From Streptomyces alboniger (lineage in GTDB: Bacteria > Actinomycetota > Actinomycetes > Streptomycetales > Streptomycetaceae), in NCBI RefSeq assembly GCF_008704395.1, contig NZ_CP023695.1, positions 6,200,001 through 6,264,000 of the forward strand: a stretch of DNA of 64,000 nt, read 5' to 3'. Positions 16,031-24,831 of the stretch are shown here, piece by piece. The notes beneath the pieces were generated by a model. The model made no database searches. It worked only from the letters and a program-made list of their open reading frames with translations, and was not told the origin of the DNA. Position 1 is the first letter of the stretch. Every line of letters starts with the position of its first letter. The position numbers were made by a program, and so were the translations under genes.

Positions 16031-17476
16031 ATGAAGAAGCCACAGGGCGCAGCCGCCCAAGGCGGTTACAAGCGCAGCCTCGGCACCCGCCAGATGCAGA
16101 TGATCGCGATCGGCGGAACGATCGGCACGGGACTCTTCCTGGGGGCCGGCACCGCTATTTCCCAGGCAGGTTCGAGCCTGATCATCTGGTACGCCATCGC
16201 GGGCGCCGTGCTCTTCCTCGTGGTCCGGGCCCTCGGCGAACTCCTGTTGTACCGCCGGGTGACCGGGAGCTTCGCCGACTACGCGCGTGAGTTCCTCGGG
16301 CCCTTCTGGGGATATGCCACGGCCTGGACGTACTGGATCATGTGGGTGACCACGGGGATGGCGGAGATCACCGCGGCCGGCCAGTTCGTGCACTACTGGG
16401 CGCCCGGCTTCGACCAGTGGAAGACCGCCCTCATCGCCCTGGTGGTCCTCGCGGGCGCCAACCTGATCTCGGTCAAGGTCTTCGGCGAGCTGGAGTTCTG
16501 GTTCGCCATGATCAAGGTCACCGCCATCCTCGGCATGATCCTGATCGGCCTGGGCGTACTGACCCTCGGCTTCAGCGACGCGGGGGACACCGCTTCCGTC
16601 ACCCACCTGTGGGCGGACGGCGGGATCGCCCCCCACGGGGCGTGGAACTCCCTGATGACCCTTCAGATCGTGCTCTTCGCCTATCTGGGCGTCGAACTGG
16701 TGGGTGTCACCGCCGGCGAGACCAAGGACCCCGAGAAGAACATCCCCCGGGCCATCAACACGCTGCCGATCCGGTTCGGTCTGTTCTACCTGGGCTCGCT
16801 GCTCGTCATCCTCTCCGTGGTGAGCTGGAGTGAGTTCCAGCCCGGCACCAGCCCCTTCGTGGCGGCGTTCGCCAAGATCGGCATCCCCGCTGCCGCCGGC
16901 ATCGTCAATTTCGTAGTCCTCACCTCGGCGCTCTCCTCGTGCAACGCCGGAGGCCTCTACGCCACCGCCCGCATGCTGCGCACCGCGGCCCTGAACGGCC
17001 ACGCCCCCCGTGGGCTGGCCCGGCTCAGCGAGCAAGGCGTTCCCCGGGCGGCACTGGCGGTCTCCTCGGCCGTCATGGCACTGGGTGTCGGCGTGAACGC
17101 CCTCGACCCGGAGCACGCCTTCCTCTACATCACGAGCGTCTCCACCGGCGGAGCCATCCTCGTGTGGAGCATCATCCTCGTCACGCACATGCGCTACCGC
17201 CGTGCCGTGAACGAAGGACGCGTGGCCGCGTCCCCGTACCGCATGCCGGGCGCCCCGTACACCAACTGGCTCGCCCTCGCGTGCTTCGCCTTCGTCACGG
17301 TGCTGATCAGCTGGAACTCCGACACCCGCCTGGCCCTGTACGTCATGGGCGTGTGGGTGGTGCTCCTCGTCGTCGGCTACGCGGTCCTCCGCGCCCGGCG
17401 CACGGACACGCCGGACGAGCCCGGTACCGCCGAGGCCCTGCCCGCGGACCTGACCACCAGCGCACCACAGAACTGA
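16031..17476 (+). CDS. Amino acid permease, APC family (CycA/D-serine-D-alanine-glycine type)
   Basis: A 481-residue transporter with about 12 membrane helices. The signature MIAIGGTIGTGLFLGAGTAI near the N-terminus and SFADYAREFLGPFWGYATAW are typical of the AAT branch of the APC superfamily, which includes CycA, AnsP and GabP. CycA of enteric bacteria takes up D-Ala, D-Ser, Gly and D-cycloserine. Start ATG 16031 with GAGGA ten bases upstream. It is the first gene of a long plus-strand run and is divergent from dcsA. It may feed D- or L-amino acids to the next cluster or retrieve or export D-cycloserine. Substrate is inferred from context only. Confidence 0.88.
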   Translation: MKKPQGAAAQGGYKRSLGTRQMQMIAIGGTIGTGLFLGAGTAISQAGSSLIIWYAIAGAVLFLVVRALGELLLYRRVTGSFADYAREFLGPFWGYATAWTYWIMWVTTGMAEITAAGQFVHYWAPGFDQWKTALIALVVLAGANLISVKVFGELEFWFAMIKVTAILGMILIGLGVLTLGFSDAGDTASVTHLWADGGIAPHGAWNSLMTLQIVLFAYLGVELVGVTAGETKDPEKNIPRAINTLPIRFGLFYLGSLLVILSVVSWSEFQPGTSPFVAAFAKIGIPAAAGIVNFVVLTSALSSCNAGGLYATARMLRTAALNGHAPRGLARLSEQGVPRAALAVSSAVMALGVGVNALDPEHAFLYITSVSTGGAILVWSIILVTHMRYRRAVNEGRVAASPYRMPGAPYTNWLALACFAFVTVLISWNSDTRLALYVMGVWVVLLVVGYAVLRARRTDTPDEPGTAEALPADLTTSAPQN

Positions 17477-17526
17477 CCTCCGCCCGGCCTGCGTCGGCCT
17501 CCCGTCGATCGGAAGTGACCCCCGAC

Positions 17527-18819
17527 ATGTTGATAACGTCCGTAGAAATCACGCCCATTGCCGTCCAGGACCCCCCGCTGCTCAATTCCGAGGGCGTCCA
17601 CCAGACCCACGCGCTCAGGTCCGTCATCCAGGTGCGCACCGACGAGGGACTGACCGGACTCGGCGAGACCTACGGCGACGACCAGATGCTGGTCTGGCTT
17701 CGCGCGGTGGCACGGAAGCTGCCGGGCACGGACCCGTTCGCCACCAACCTGCTCATGGCCACCGTGACCGAGGTGATGGAGGAACTCGCCGGCGACAGCG
17801 CCAACGAGGTCCCGGTGGGCGCCGGCTATCCGATGGCGGGTGCGGCCTCCAGCAAGACGAAGGCCGCCGTCTTCTCCGCCTTCGAGGTCGCCTGCCTCGA
17901 CATCCAGGGGAAGGCCCTCGGCCGCCCCCTGCACGATCTGCTCGGCGGCAAGGTCCGGGACGCCGTCCCGTACAGCGCCTACCTTTTCTACAAGTGGGCC
18001 GAGCACCCCGACGCCCCCTACCCGGCCGACTCGTGGGGGGAGGCCCTGACCCCTGACGCGATGGTGGCGCAGGCGCGGCGCATGGTGGAGACGTACGGAT
18101 TCACCTCGCTGAAGCTCAAGGGCGGAGTGCTCCGCCCCGGCATCGAGATCGACACCGTCCTGGCGCTGCACGACGCCTTCCCCGACTACCCGATCCGTAT
18201 CGACCCCAACGCGGCGTGGACCGTCGACGTGGCCGTCGAGGTCGGACAGCGGCTCGAAGGCGCCCTGGAATACCTGGAGGACCCGGTCGGGGGAACTCCG
18301 GCCATGGCGGAGGTCGCCCGCAAGGTGTCGATGCCGCTGGCGACCAACATGTGCGTCACCGCCTTCGAGGACATCCCCGAGGCCGTACGTGAGGGAGCGC
18401 CGCAGGTCATCCTCTCCGACCACCACTTCTGGGGCGGCATGCGCCAGTCGCAGGTGCTGGACGGGCTCTGCCAGACCTTCGGACTGTCCCTGTCGATGCA
18501 CTCCAACACGCACCTGGGCATCAGCCTGGCGGCCATGACCCACTTCGGTGCGGTCTCCCGCAGCCTCGCGTACTCCTGCGATACGCACACCCCCTGGCAG
18601 ACCGAGGAGATCATCGTGCCCGGCACGCTGGGCTTCGAGAACGGCGCGGTCCGCGTCCCCGACGGCCCGGGCCTCGGGGTGGAGCTGGACGAGGACGCCG
18701 TCGCCCGGCTGCACGAGCAGTGGGTGAAGTGCGGTGTCCGCACCCGCGACGACGTCACCCCGATGAAGGCCGTGCACCCCGAGTGGACGGGCGAGACGCC
18801 GAGGTTCACCAGCCTCTGA
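17527..18819 (+). CDS. Glucarate dehydratase-like enzyme of the enolase superfamily
   Basis: A 430-residue enzyme that would dehydrate an aldarate such as D-glucarate to a 5-keto-4-deoxy acid. Visible: N-terminal capping domain (ITSVEITPIAVQDPPLLNS), KxK base motif LKLKGGVLRP (about residues 197-200), metal ligands RIDPNAAW and LEYLEDPVGG, the SDHHFWGG loop with catalytic histidine, and MHSNTHLGISLA. These are the hallmarks of GudD. It lies 50 bases after the permease and 100 before the next gene on the same strand. A glucarate enzyme beside an amino-uronate-type gene set is unusual and may act on a sugar acid intermediate. Confidence 0.9.
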   Translation: MLITSVEITPIAVQDPPLLNSEGVHQTHALRSVIQVRTDEGLTGLGETYGDDQMLVWLRAVARKLPGTDPFATNLLMATVTEVMEELAGDSANEVPVGAGYPMAGAASSKTKAAVFSAFEVACLDIQGKALGRPLHDLLGGKVRDAVPYSAYLFYKWAEHPDAPYPADSWGEALTPDAMVAQARRMVETYGFTSLKLKGGVLRPGIEIDTVLALHDAFPDYPIRIDPNAAWTVDVAVEVGQRLEGALEYLEDPVGGTPAMAEVARKVSMPLATNMCVTAFEDIPEAVREGAPQVILSDHHFWGGMRQSQVLDGLCQTFGLSLSMHSNTHLGISLAAMTHFGAVSRSLAYSCDTHTPWQTEEIIVPGTLGFENGAVRVPDGPGLGVELDEDAVARLHEQWVKCGVRTRDDVTPMKAVHPEWTGETPRFTSL

Positions 18820-18921
18820 CCGGCCCCGGCCCGGGCGCGGGCGCGAGCTGACGACGAGCCGCAAGGCCGAACGACCCGATCACCGCGGAGGCAACCCTCC
18901 GCGACAGAGAGATGGCTGAGA

Positions 18922-20034
18922 ATGCGTGTTACAGAGTCGATCGAGGACTTCTCCGAGCAGGAGCTGGACGAGATCGCCGCCGACTGTCTCTTCGGGAAGC
19001 AGTACCTCTCGTTCGTCGAGGAAGAGCACGGCTCCCGCGCCCGGGTGCTCTACTTCTCCACGCGGGACAGCAGCGGGAAGCTGACGGGGTTCACCACCGG
19101 GCACGTGTACCGCGAATCGATCCCGCTCACCTTCCACCTCGACGACTTCGCCGGTGCCGGCACCGCGGGGACGTTCGCACGGTGGACCTCGCATCTCGTC
19201 GTGGGCGTCCCGGTCAGGCTGCGTTCCCGCGTCTTCGCCACGCGGCCGTCGGCGATCGCGGACTTCCTGGAGGAGATCGTGGAGTGGGCCGGGCAGGCGG
19301 GGCTCGAAGCCGTCGTCCTGCCGTTCGTGCTCGGCTCGGACAAGAACCTCTGCGAGAGCCTGACCGAGGCAGGCTTCGCCTCCGCCTTCTACGAGGGAGA
19401 CTTCTACCTCCCGGTCTCCGGCGGTGACATCGACGAGTTCCTCACCGCCGGTCTGCCCCGCGGCCCGCGCAAACGCTTCCGCAACGACATCAACCACTTC
19501 GAACTCAGCGGCCTCGAAGCGGTGGACATCGCGGAGCTGGGCCCGGACGCCGCCGTGCTCGCGGACCAGCACCGCGCCCTGATGGAGCGGTACGGCAGGC
19601 CGGCGGTGGAGTTCACCCGCGAGTCCTTCGAGCGCTTCGAACGGCAGGTGCGGGACCGCAGCTTCATCGGCGTGCGCTCCGGCCGGGACCTCATCGGCTA
19701 TTCGATGAGCATGTACGGCCACGGCACGCTGCACGTCCTGCGCTACGGACGCGACGACGACGTGTCGGACGACTCCCGGATCTACATCAACGTGGGCTAC
19801 GTCGAGCCCCTCAAGCGTGCCATCGAACTCGGCTGCGAACGGGTGCACTTCGGCAAATCGGCGCACCGGGTCAAGACACTCCGTGGCTGTCAGTACGAGG
19901 ACGGCCTCGTCTACGCCCGCTTCCTGGACAAAGGCGTCCACGGCGAACTCGCCGAGACCTTCTCCCGTCTCGACCCGGCCAACCGCGAACGCTTCCACGC
20001 GCTCGTCGACGGCACTCCGCCGGACACGCCCTAG
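18922..20034 (+). CDS. GNAT/FemAB-like acyltransferase (BioF2-like, peptidoglycan-bridge type fold)
   Basis: A 370-residue protein with the double-GNAT layout of BioF2-like/COG3146 acyltransferases. The second half carries RKRFRNDINHFELSG, the strand GRDLIGYSMSMYG, and YVEPLKRAIELGCERVHFGK followed by AHRVKTLRGC, typical of this family. Members transfer an acyl or aminoacyl group (from acyl-CoA or aminoacyl-tRNA) to an amine. In this cluster it could acylate the amino sugar made by the DegT aminotransferase. Its last codons lie in an inverted-repeat element, so the natural C-terminus may have been replaced. Start ATG 18922 after GAGAGATGG. Confidence 0.75.
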   Translation: MRVTESIEDFSEQELDEIAADCLFGKQYLSFVEEEHGSRARVLYFSTRDSSGKLTGFTTGHVYRESIPLTFHLDDFAGAGTAGTFARWTSHLVVGVPVRLRSRVFATRPSAIADFLEEIVEWAGQAGLEAVVLPFVLGSDKNLCESLTEAGFASAFYEGDFYLPVSGGDIDEFLTAGLPRGPRKRFRNDINHFELSGLEAVDIAELGPDAAVLADQHRALMERYGRPAVEFTRESFERFERQVRDRSFIGVRSGRDLIGYSMSMYGHGTLHVLRYGRDDDVSDDSRIYINVGYVEPLKRAIELGCERVHFGKSAHRVKTLRGCQYEDGLVYARFLDKGVHGELAETFSRLDPANRERFHALVDGTPPDTP

Positions 20035-20109
20035 GGCGTGTCCGCAGAGTCCCGCCTGCGTCGCGACGCCCGCCCTGCGGGCGAACGACGGGACTATGCG
20101 GACACGCCC
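20021..20109. repeat. Nested inverted-repeat element at the end of the acyltransferase gene
   Basis: A 24-base perfect palindrome (20021-20044) covers the stop codon. Its right half begins a larger inverted repeat: GGGCGTGTCCGCAGAGTCCCG (20034 onward, 21 bases) pairs with 20089-20109 with one mismatch. The motif CGGACACGCCC thus occurs three times (forward, inverted, forward), allowing alternative hairpins. Smaller hairpins (GTCGCGAC; CGCCCGCCCTGCGGGCG) fill the loop. It resembles short mobile or terminator-like repeats common in Streptomyces intergenic DNA and may end transcription here. Confidence 0.85.
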
Positions 20110-20214
20110 CAGCCGGCTCCGAGCGGGATCACGGCGAGGGGGCCGGCACCCGGTCGCGGATCGCCCCACGGTCCCCGCACAGCCACCATTCCGCATCCTC
20201 ATCACGGGGGAAAG

Positions 20215-21504
20215 ATGACGCAGAGCAGTCCCACCCTGCCGAGCAGGCGCAAGCGTGTCGGCATCATGGGTCTCGGTTACACCGGCCTGCCCATGGCGAT
20301 CGGCTTCGCCGAGGCCGGCCATCCGGTCACCGGTTACGACATCGACGGCGACAAGCTCGCGGCGCTGCACGCGGGCAAGTCCTACCTCACCGACATCCCG
20401 GACGACAGCGTGGCCGCGACGTCCGGAACCCTCTCCGCGACCGGTAGCAGCGCGGACCTCGCGGAGACGGACGCGATCGTCGTCTGCGTCCCCACGCCGG
20501 TCGGGCCCGAGGGCGAACCCGACCTGAGCATCCTCCAGGGAGCCCTGGACACGCTGGCCGACCTGCTGCGGCCCGGGATGCTGGTCATCCTTCAGTCCAC
20601 CGTCCCGCCGGGGACCACCGCCGCGGCGGCCGCGTTCCTCGCCGAGAAGTCGGGCCTCACCGCCGGAACCGACTTCTTCGTGGCCAACGCCCCCGAGCGG
20701 ATCAATCCGGCCAACCGTGACGGCTGGACCCTGGCCAACACGCCCAAGCTGGTCGGCGGACTGAACGAGGAGAGCACGCGTCAGGCCCGGCAGCTGCTGG
20801 AATCGGTGTGCCAGACCGTCGTACCGGTGAAGACCCTGGAGATCGCCGAGACGGCCAAAGTCTTCGAGAACACCTTCCGGCTGGTCAACATCGCCCTCAC
20901 CTACGACCTGGCCGACCTGTGCAAGAGCCTCGGCATCCCCGTCCGCGAGGTGATCGACGCCGCGGCGACGAAACCGTACGGCTTCCTCGCGCACCACCCC
21001 GGACCCGGCATCGGCGGCGAATGCATCGCCGTCGACCCGCTCTTCCTCAAGTCGGTGGCCGCGAAACACGGCCGCGAGGTCCCCCTGATCGACACGGCCC
21101 ACCGGCGCATGCTGCACCGCCCCCAGCAGGTCGTCGACCGGACGGAACAACTCCTCAACGACGCCGGAAAGAAGCTGTACGGCAGCAAGGTCCTGATCGT
21201 CGGCGTCTCCTACAAACCCGAGGTGTCCGACACCCGCAACTCCCCGGCGCGGGACATCGCGAGGGAACTGCGGCGCCAAGGCGCCGAGGTCAGCTACGTG
21301 GACCCGTACGTCACCGAGTTCACCGCCGACGGCGAACCCGTGCCGCGCGTGGGATGGGAGCGCTCGGTCGTCCTGGAGCACGACTGCCTCGTACTGACCA
21401 CGCTCCACGACGAGTTCACCCACCGCCCCCTGTGGTACGCCGCACCGCTGGTGCTTGACGCCTGGAACAGAGCGGTCGTGGGCGACGGGGTGTTTCACCT
21501 GTGA
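20215..21504 (+). CDS. Nucleotide-sugar C6 dehydrogenase, UDP-ManNAc/UDP-GlcNAc type (WecC/WbpA-like)
   Basis: A 429-residue NAD-dependent enzyme that oxidises the C6 hydroxyl of an NDP-sugar to a carboxylate in two steps. Rossmann motif VGIMGLGYTGLPMAIGFA at the N-terminus, VVCVPTPVGPEGEPDLS, STVPPGTT, NAPERINPAN, the central KVFENTFRLVNIAL helix and the catalytic cysteine in GGECIAVDPLFL are all present. The C-terminal domain VSYKPEVSDTRNSPA is family-like. Sequence style is closer to the HexNAc dehydrogenases than to UDP-glucose dehydrogenase. Start ATG 20215 after GGGGG. The stop overlaps the next start (GTGA). Confidence 0.88.
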   Translation: MTQSSPTLPSRRKRVGIMGLGYTGLPMAIGFAEAGHPVTGYDIDGDKLAALHAGKSYLTDIPDDSVAATSGTLSATGSSADLAETDAIVVCVPTPVGPEGEPDLSILQGALDTLADLLRPGMLVILQSTVPPGTTAAAAAFLAEKSGLTAGTDFFVANAPERINPANRDGWTLANTPKLVGGLNEESTRQARQLLESVCQTVVPVKTLEIAETAKVFENTFRLVNIALTYDLADLCKSLGIPVREVIDAAATKPYGFLAHHPGPGIGGECIAVDPLFLKSVAAKHGREVPLIDTAHRRMLHRPQQVVDRTEQLLNDAGKKLYGSKVLIVGVSYKPEVSDTRNSPARDIARELRRQGAEVSYVDPYVTEFTADGEPVPRVGWERSVVLEHDCLVLTTLHDEFTHRPLWYAAPLVLDAWNRAVVGDGVFHL

Positions 21505-22574
21505 AGGTGCGCCATCCGGGCCGCCCCCCACTGGTGCCCGTGCTCGTGGGCTACGGCCGCGCCGGCCGTGACCTGCACCATCACAGCTTGCGGACCCTCG
21601 CCGAGGAGGGCGCCCTCGCCACCGGGCAGGTCCTCGTGGTGGATCCGGTACGCCGCGACGACCTGCCGCACGATGCCCGGTGGGCACCGGATCTCGCGGC
21701 CGCCGTCGCCGCGCTGCCTGAACCGGACCGCGGCGTGTTCCACCTGACCATGCCGGCCGGTCAACGCCTGCACGCCCTGCGACAGCTACTGGCCGCGGGC
21801 GCCCGGCGGTTCATCGTCGAGAAGCCCCTGGCACCGAGCGCGCACGAGGCGCGTCAACTGCTCGCGCTGGCCGACTCCGCGGGCGCCCAGCTCATTCCCA
21901 TGAGCGTGTGGCCGTCGAGCGCGGTGACACAGGAGGTCGTCGGGATGCTGCGTGCCGGGCGCGTCGGACGGCCGCGCTCCCTGCGGATCGAGCAGCACAA
22001 GCCGCGCTTCCGGCGCGGCCTCGACGACGCCGCCCACAGCAGCGCCCTACAGATCGAGATGCCCCATCAAGTCCTGCTCGCGCTCTATTTGTGCGGCACG
22101 CCCTGTCGGCTGACGGCCGGCGACGTCTGGCCCCTGCCGCTGCCCGACGCCCTGGTACCGGCGCTCGGCGGGGCCCGGATCGGCCTCGTGCACGGCGGCC
22201 CCGAGGACGCAGAGGTCACCAGCACGCTGGTGAGCGACCTGACGTCACCGGTCCGTATGCGCCGCCTCCGGCTGACGGGGACCGAGGGCGAGATCGTGGC
22301 GCACTACCCCACGGGCGGGGACGACCCGTACGGCCAGCTCCAGGTAGTGGGCGAGGAGTCACGGCGCATCATCCCCGACGCCCCCCTGACACGGCTGATC
22401 GAGGACGCGTACCGGTTCCACCTGGGCGAAGGTCCGCGACCGCCGGGCACGGACCCGGCCCTGCACCTGGCCGCGATGGATCTGCTGGACGCCGCGAAGG
22501 CCGCGGCGCACGCCCGGGGCGCCGCCATGGAAACCCCTGTCCCGCACAGGTCGAGAGAGGCTGAATCATGCTGA
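21501..22574 (+). CDS. Gfo/Idh/MocA family oxidoreductase (WbpB-like position)
   Basis: A 357-residue NAD(P)-dependent sugar oxidoreductase. The N-terminal Rossmann strand VPVLVGYGRAGRDLHHHSL and the conserved FIVEKPLAPSAHEARQL (EKP motif, about residue 112) are clear. The HMPHQ-type region (QIEMPHQVLLALYLCG) carries the expected histidine. In the WbpA-WbpB-WbpE pathway this enzyme oxidises the C3 hydroxyl so that an aminotransferase can add an amine, and the gene order here is the same. It overlaps the genes on both sides (GTGA; seven bases). Confidence 0.85.
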   Translation: MKVRHPGRPPLVPVLVGYGRAGRDLHHHSLRTLAEEGALATGQVLVVDPVRRDDLPHDARWAPDLAAAVAALPEPDRGVFHLTMPAGQRLHALRQLLAAGARRFIVEKPLAPSAHEARQLLALADSAGAQLIPMSVWPSSAVTQEVVGMLRAGRVGRPRSLRIEQHKPRFRRGLDDAAHSSALQIEMPHQVLLALYLCGTPCRLTAGDVWPLPLPDALVPALGGARIGLVHGGPEDAEVTSTLVSDLTSPVRMRRLRLTGTEGEIVAHYPTGGDDPYGQLQVVGEESRRIIPDAPLTRLIEDAYRFHLGEGPRPPGTDPALHLAAMDLLDAAKAAAHARGAAMETPVPHRSREAESC

Positions 22575-23716
22575 AGGACCCGAGCATCCCGTTCTTTTCG
22601 GGTGCCGTCGGCCTGCACGAGGCACGCGAGGGGCTCGCCGCCCGAGTCCGGCGGATCGCGGAATCGGGCCGCTTCGTCGACGGCCCCGCCGTCGCCGAAC
22701 TGGAGCAGGCCGTCAGCGCGTACACCGAAGCCCGGTACGCCGTCGCCTGCAACAACGCCTCCGACGCCCTGATCCTGATGATGAAGGCGGCGGGAATCGG
22801 TGCGGGCGACGAGGTGATCGTGCCGGCCTACACCTTCCTCGCCACCGCCTCCTGCGTCGTGCATGCGGGCGCCGAGCCGGTCTTCGCGGACGTGCTCCCC
22901 GATTCCTACGCCCTGGACCCCGACTCCGTCAGGGCGGCGATCGGCCCGAACACCAAGGCCATCATGGCTGTGCACCTCTTCCACCAGGCCGCGGACCTGC
23001 ACACGCTTCGCGAGATCGCGTACGAGTACGGCCTCGACTTCTTCGAGGACAGCGCGGAAGCGATCGGGATGCGCGTCGGGGACACGCACGCCGGACTCTG
23101 GGGCCGCGCGGGCGTGCTCTCCTTCTTCCCCACCAAGACCCTGGGCGCTCTCGGCGACGCCGGGATGCTGATCACCGACGACGAGCAGCTGGCCCAGCGG
23201 GCAACACACCTCCGCCGGCCCGGCTCCGCAGGTCGGGGTGACGGGCACACGCTGACCGGCATGGACAGCCGCTGCGACGAACTCCAGGCCGCGGTGCTCC
23301 TCACCCGGCTCCGGAGCCTCGACGCGGACATCTCGCGCCGAGCCGAACTGTCCGAGCGCTACACCGCCCGACTCGCTCCGCTCGCCCCCGTCGTCACCAC
23401 ACCCGCACGGGCGGACGCGCGGGAACCGTCCAACCTCGTCTGGTACGTGTACCTGATCGAGACCGAGCGCCGGGACGAACTGGTCGGCTTCCTCCAGGAG
23501 AACGGCGTCGGCACGGAGACGTACTATCCGCGCCCGCTGACCGCCCAGCCCTGCTTCCAGGGCCGGCCCGGGACCAGGGTCCCCGTCCCCGTCCCCGTCG
23601 CCGAAGCCGCCGCCGAGCGGGCCCTGGCACTGCCGCTCTACCCCGACCTCACCGAGGCCCAGGTCGACAGGGTCTGTGACCTCGTGCACGAGTTCCACCG
23701 CGGAACCCGGCGATGA
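22568..23716 (+). CDS. DegT/DnrJ/EryC1/StrS sugar aminotransferase with intact active site
   Basis: A 382-residue PLP aminotransferase that aminates a keto-sugar. Active-site residues are present: the phosphate-binding NNASDALILM region, DEVIVPAYTFLATAS, the cofactor aspartate in FFEDSAEAIG (D161), and the Schiff-base lysine in SFFPTKTLGALGDAG (K190). The substrate domain GMDSRCDELQAAVLLTRL and ETYYPRPLTAQPCF match family members such as WbpE. Together with the two upstream genes it would make a 3-amino sugar acid. It is followed immediately by a paralogue without the lysine. Confidence 0.92.
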   Translation: MLKDPSIPFFSGAVGLHEAREGLAARVRRIAESGRFVDGPAVAELEQAVSAYTEARYAVACNNASDALILMMKAAGIGAGDEVIVPAYTFLATASCVVHAGAEPVFADVLPDSYALDPDSVRAAIGPNTKAIMAVHLFHQAADLHTLREIAYEYGLDFFEDSAEAIGMRVGDTHAGLWGRAGVLSFFPTKTLGALGDAGMLITDDEQLAQRATHLRRPGSAGRGDGHTLTGMDSRCDELQAAVLLTRLRSLDADISRRAELSERYTARLAPLAPVVTTPARADAREPSNLVWYVYLIETERRDELVGFLQENGVGTETYYPRPLTAQPCFQGRPGTRVPVPVPVAEAAAERALALPLYPDLTEAQVDRVCDLVHEFHRGTRR

Positions 23717-23748
23717 CGAAGGCAACGACACCCACCGAGGAGAGAGCC

Positions 23749-24831
23749 ATGTCCGTACCGCTGCACGGAACGGCCCAGCGGTACGCGCTGCTTGCCGACG
23801 ACATCGTCGAGGTGGTCGAGGAGATCGCGGGCGGCGACGAGTTCATCCTGAAGTCCCGCGTCGCGGCGGTCGAGACCGGCCTCGCGGCCCGCCTCGGAGC
23901 GGCACACGCCGTGGCCTGTGCCAACACGACGGGCGGACTGCTCCTGGTGCTCCGCGCACTGGGCATCGGGCCCGGTGACGAGGTCCTGGTGCCCGCATGG
24001 GCGGAATGGCCGGTACTCAGCGCGGTGGGGTCGGCGGGGGCCCGCCCGGTGCTTGTCGACGTCGAAGAGGACGACGGCGCCCTCAACGCCGCTCTCGCCG
24101 AGAACGCCTGCTCCCCGGCCACGCGCGCAGTGCTGACCATCGCCGCGGGCCGCCCCCTGCTCGACCTGGCCGGCCGGCTCGGGGTCCCCGTGATCGAACT
24201 GCTCGGTACCCGGAGCGAGACGCGGGTGAGCCCGGTGGCCGACAACGTCACACGAGTCCTCGCCCTGCGGCCGGAAGGCGTGCTCGGCGGCATCGGCGAC
24301 GCGGCCGTGATCCTCACCGATGACAGCCGCGTCAGCGAGCTGTGCCGTACGTTGCGCAACCACGGCCAGGACCTGCGGACCCGCTTCCTCTACCACCACA
24401 TCGGCTACAACTCGCGCATGGACGAGCTGTGTGCCGCGTTCCTGCTGCGCCGCCTGCCGGAACTCGACCCCCTGCACGAGGAGCAGGCGTCGCTGGCCGG
24501 ACGGTACGCCGACAGCCTCCGCCCGCTCCAGGACGTGCGGATCGTCTCCGAGGGCCGCAGCGCCGCCGCGGACGGATTCCTGATCCGTACCGCGCGAAGG
24601 GACGCGCTACAGCACCACCTCGCGGCGCGCTCCGTGGAAACGGCCCGCCCCCGGCCCGTCGCCCTGCACAGGGACCCGTCCGTACGGCAGCTCGCCGTGA
24701 TCACGGGGGAGTACCCGGTCGCCGAGCGGCTCGCGGCCGAGACGCTGGTCCTGCCGCTGTACCCGGGGCTGTCCATGGAGACCGTCGGCCGGGTCGCGGA
24801 CCTCGTCGCCGAGTTCGGCGCCACCCGATGA
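23749..24831 (+). CDS. DegT-family paralogue lacking the PLP lysine (pseudo-aminotransferase)
   Basis: A 360-residue protein that aligns along its length with the preceding aminotransferase. The lysine motif FPTKTLGALGDAG reads RPEGVLGGIGDAA, so lysine is replaced by glycine (G177), and the cofactor aspartate segment FEDSAEA reads IELLGTR. The DEVLVPAWAEWP and YNSRMDELCAAFLLRRL segments remain. It cannot form the usual PLP aldimine. DegT enzymes build active sites across a dimer, so it may be a non-catalytic partner of the upstream enzyme or have a new role. Start ATG 23749 six bases after GAGGAG; ATG 23713, overlapping the previous stop, is the alternative. Confidence 0.82.
   Translation: MSVPLHGTAQRYALLADDIVEVVEEIAGGDEFILKSRVAAVETGLAARLGAAHAVACANTTGGLLLVLRALGIGPGDEVLVPAWAEWPVLSAVGSAGARPVLVDVEEDDGALNAALAENACSPATRAVLTIAAGRPLLDLAGRLGVPVIELLGTRSETRVSPVADNVTRVLALRPEGVLGGIGDAAVILTDDSRVSELCRTLRNHGQDLRTRFLYHHIGYNSRMDELCAAFLLRRLPELDPLHEEQASLAGRYADSLRPLQDVRIVSEGRSAAADGFLIRTARRDALQHHLAARSVETARPRPVALHRDPSVRQLAVITGEYPVAERLAAETLVLPLYPGLSMETVGRVADLVAEFGATR

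Noticed and set aside
18880..21687. 935-residue open frame on the minus strand opposite the acyltransferase and sugar dehydrogenase genes
   Set aside because: It is antisense to two genes with intact family motifs, has no recognisable domain and is His/Val/Gly-rich, as expected of the complementary frame in GC-rich coding DNA.
23713..24831. Treating the second DegT gene as a pseudogene
   Set aside because: The frame is intact over 360 codons with good codon use, a strong ribosome-binding site and overlapping neighbours. Only the cofactor residues are changed.
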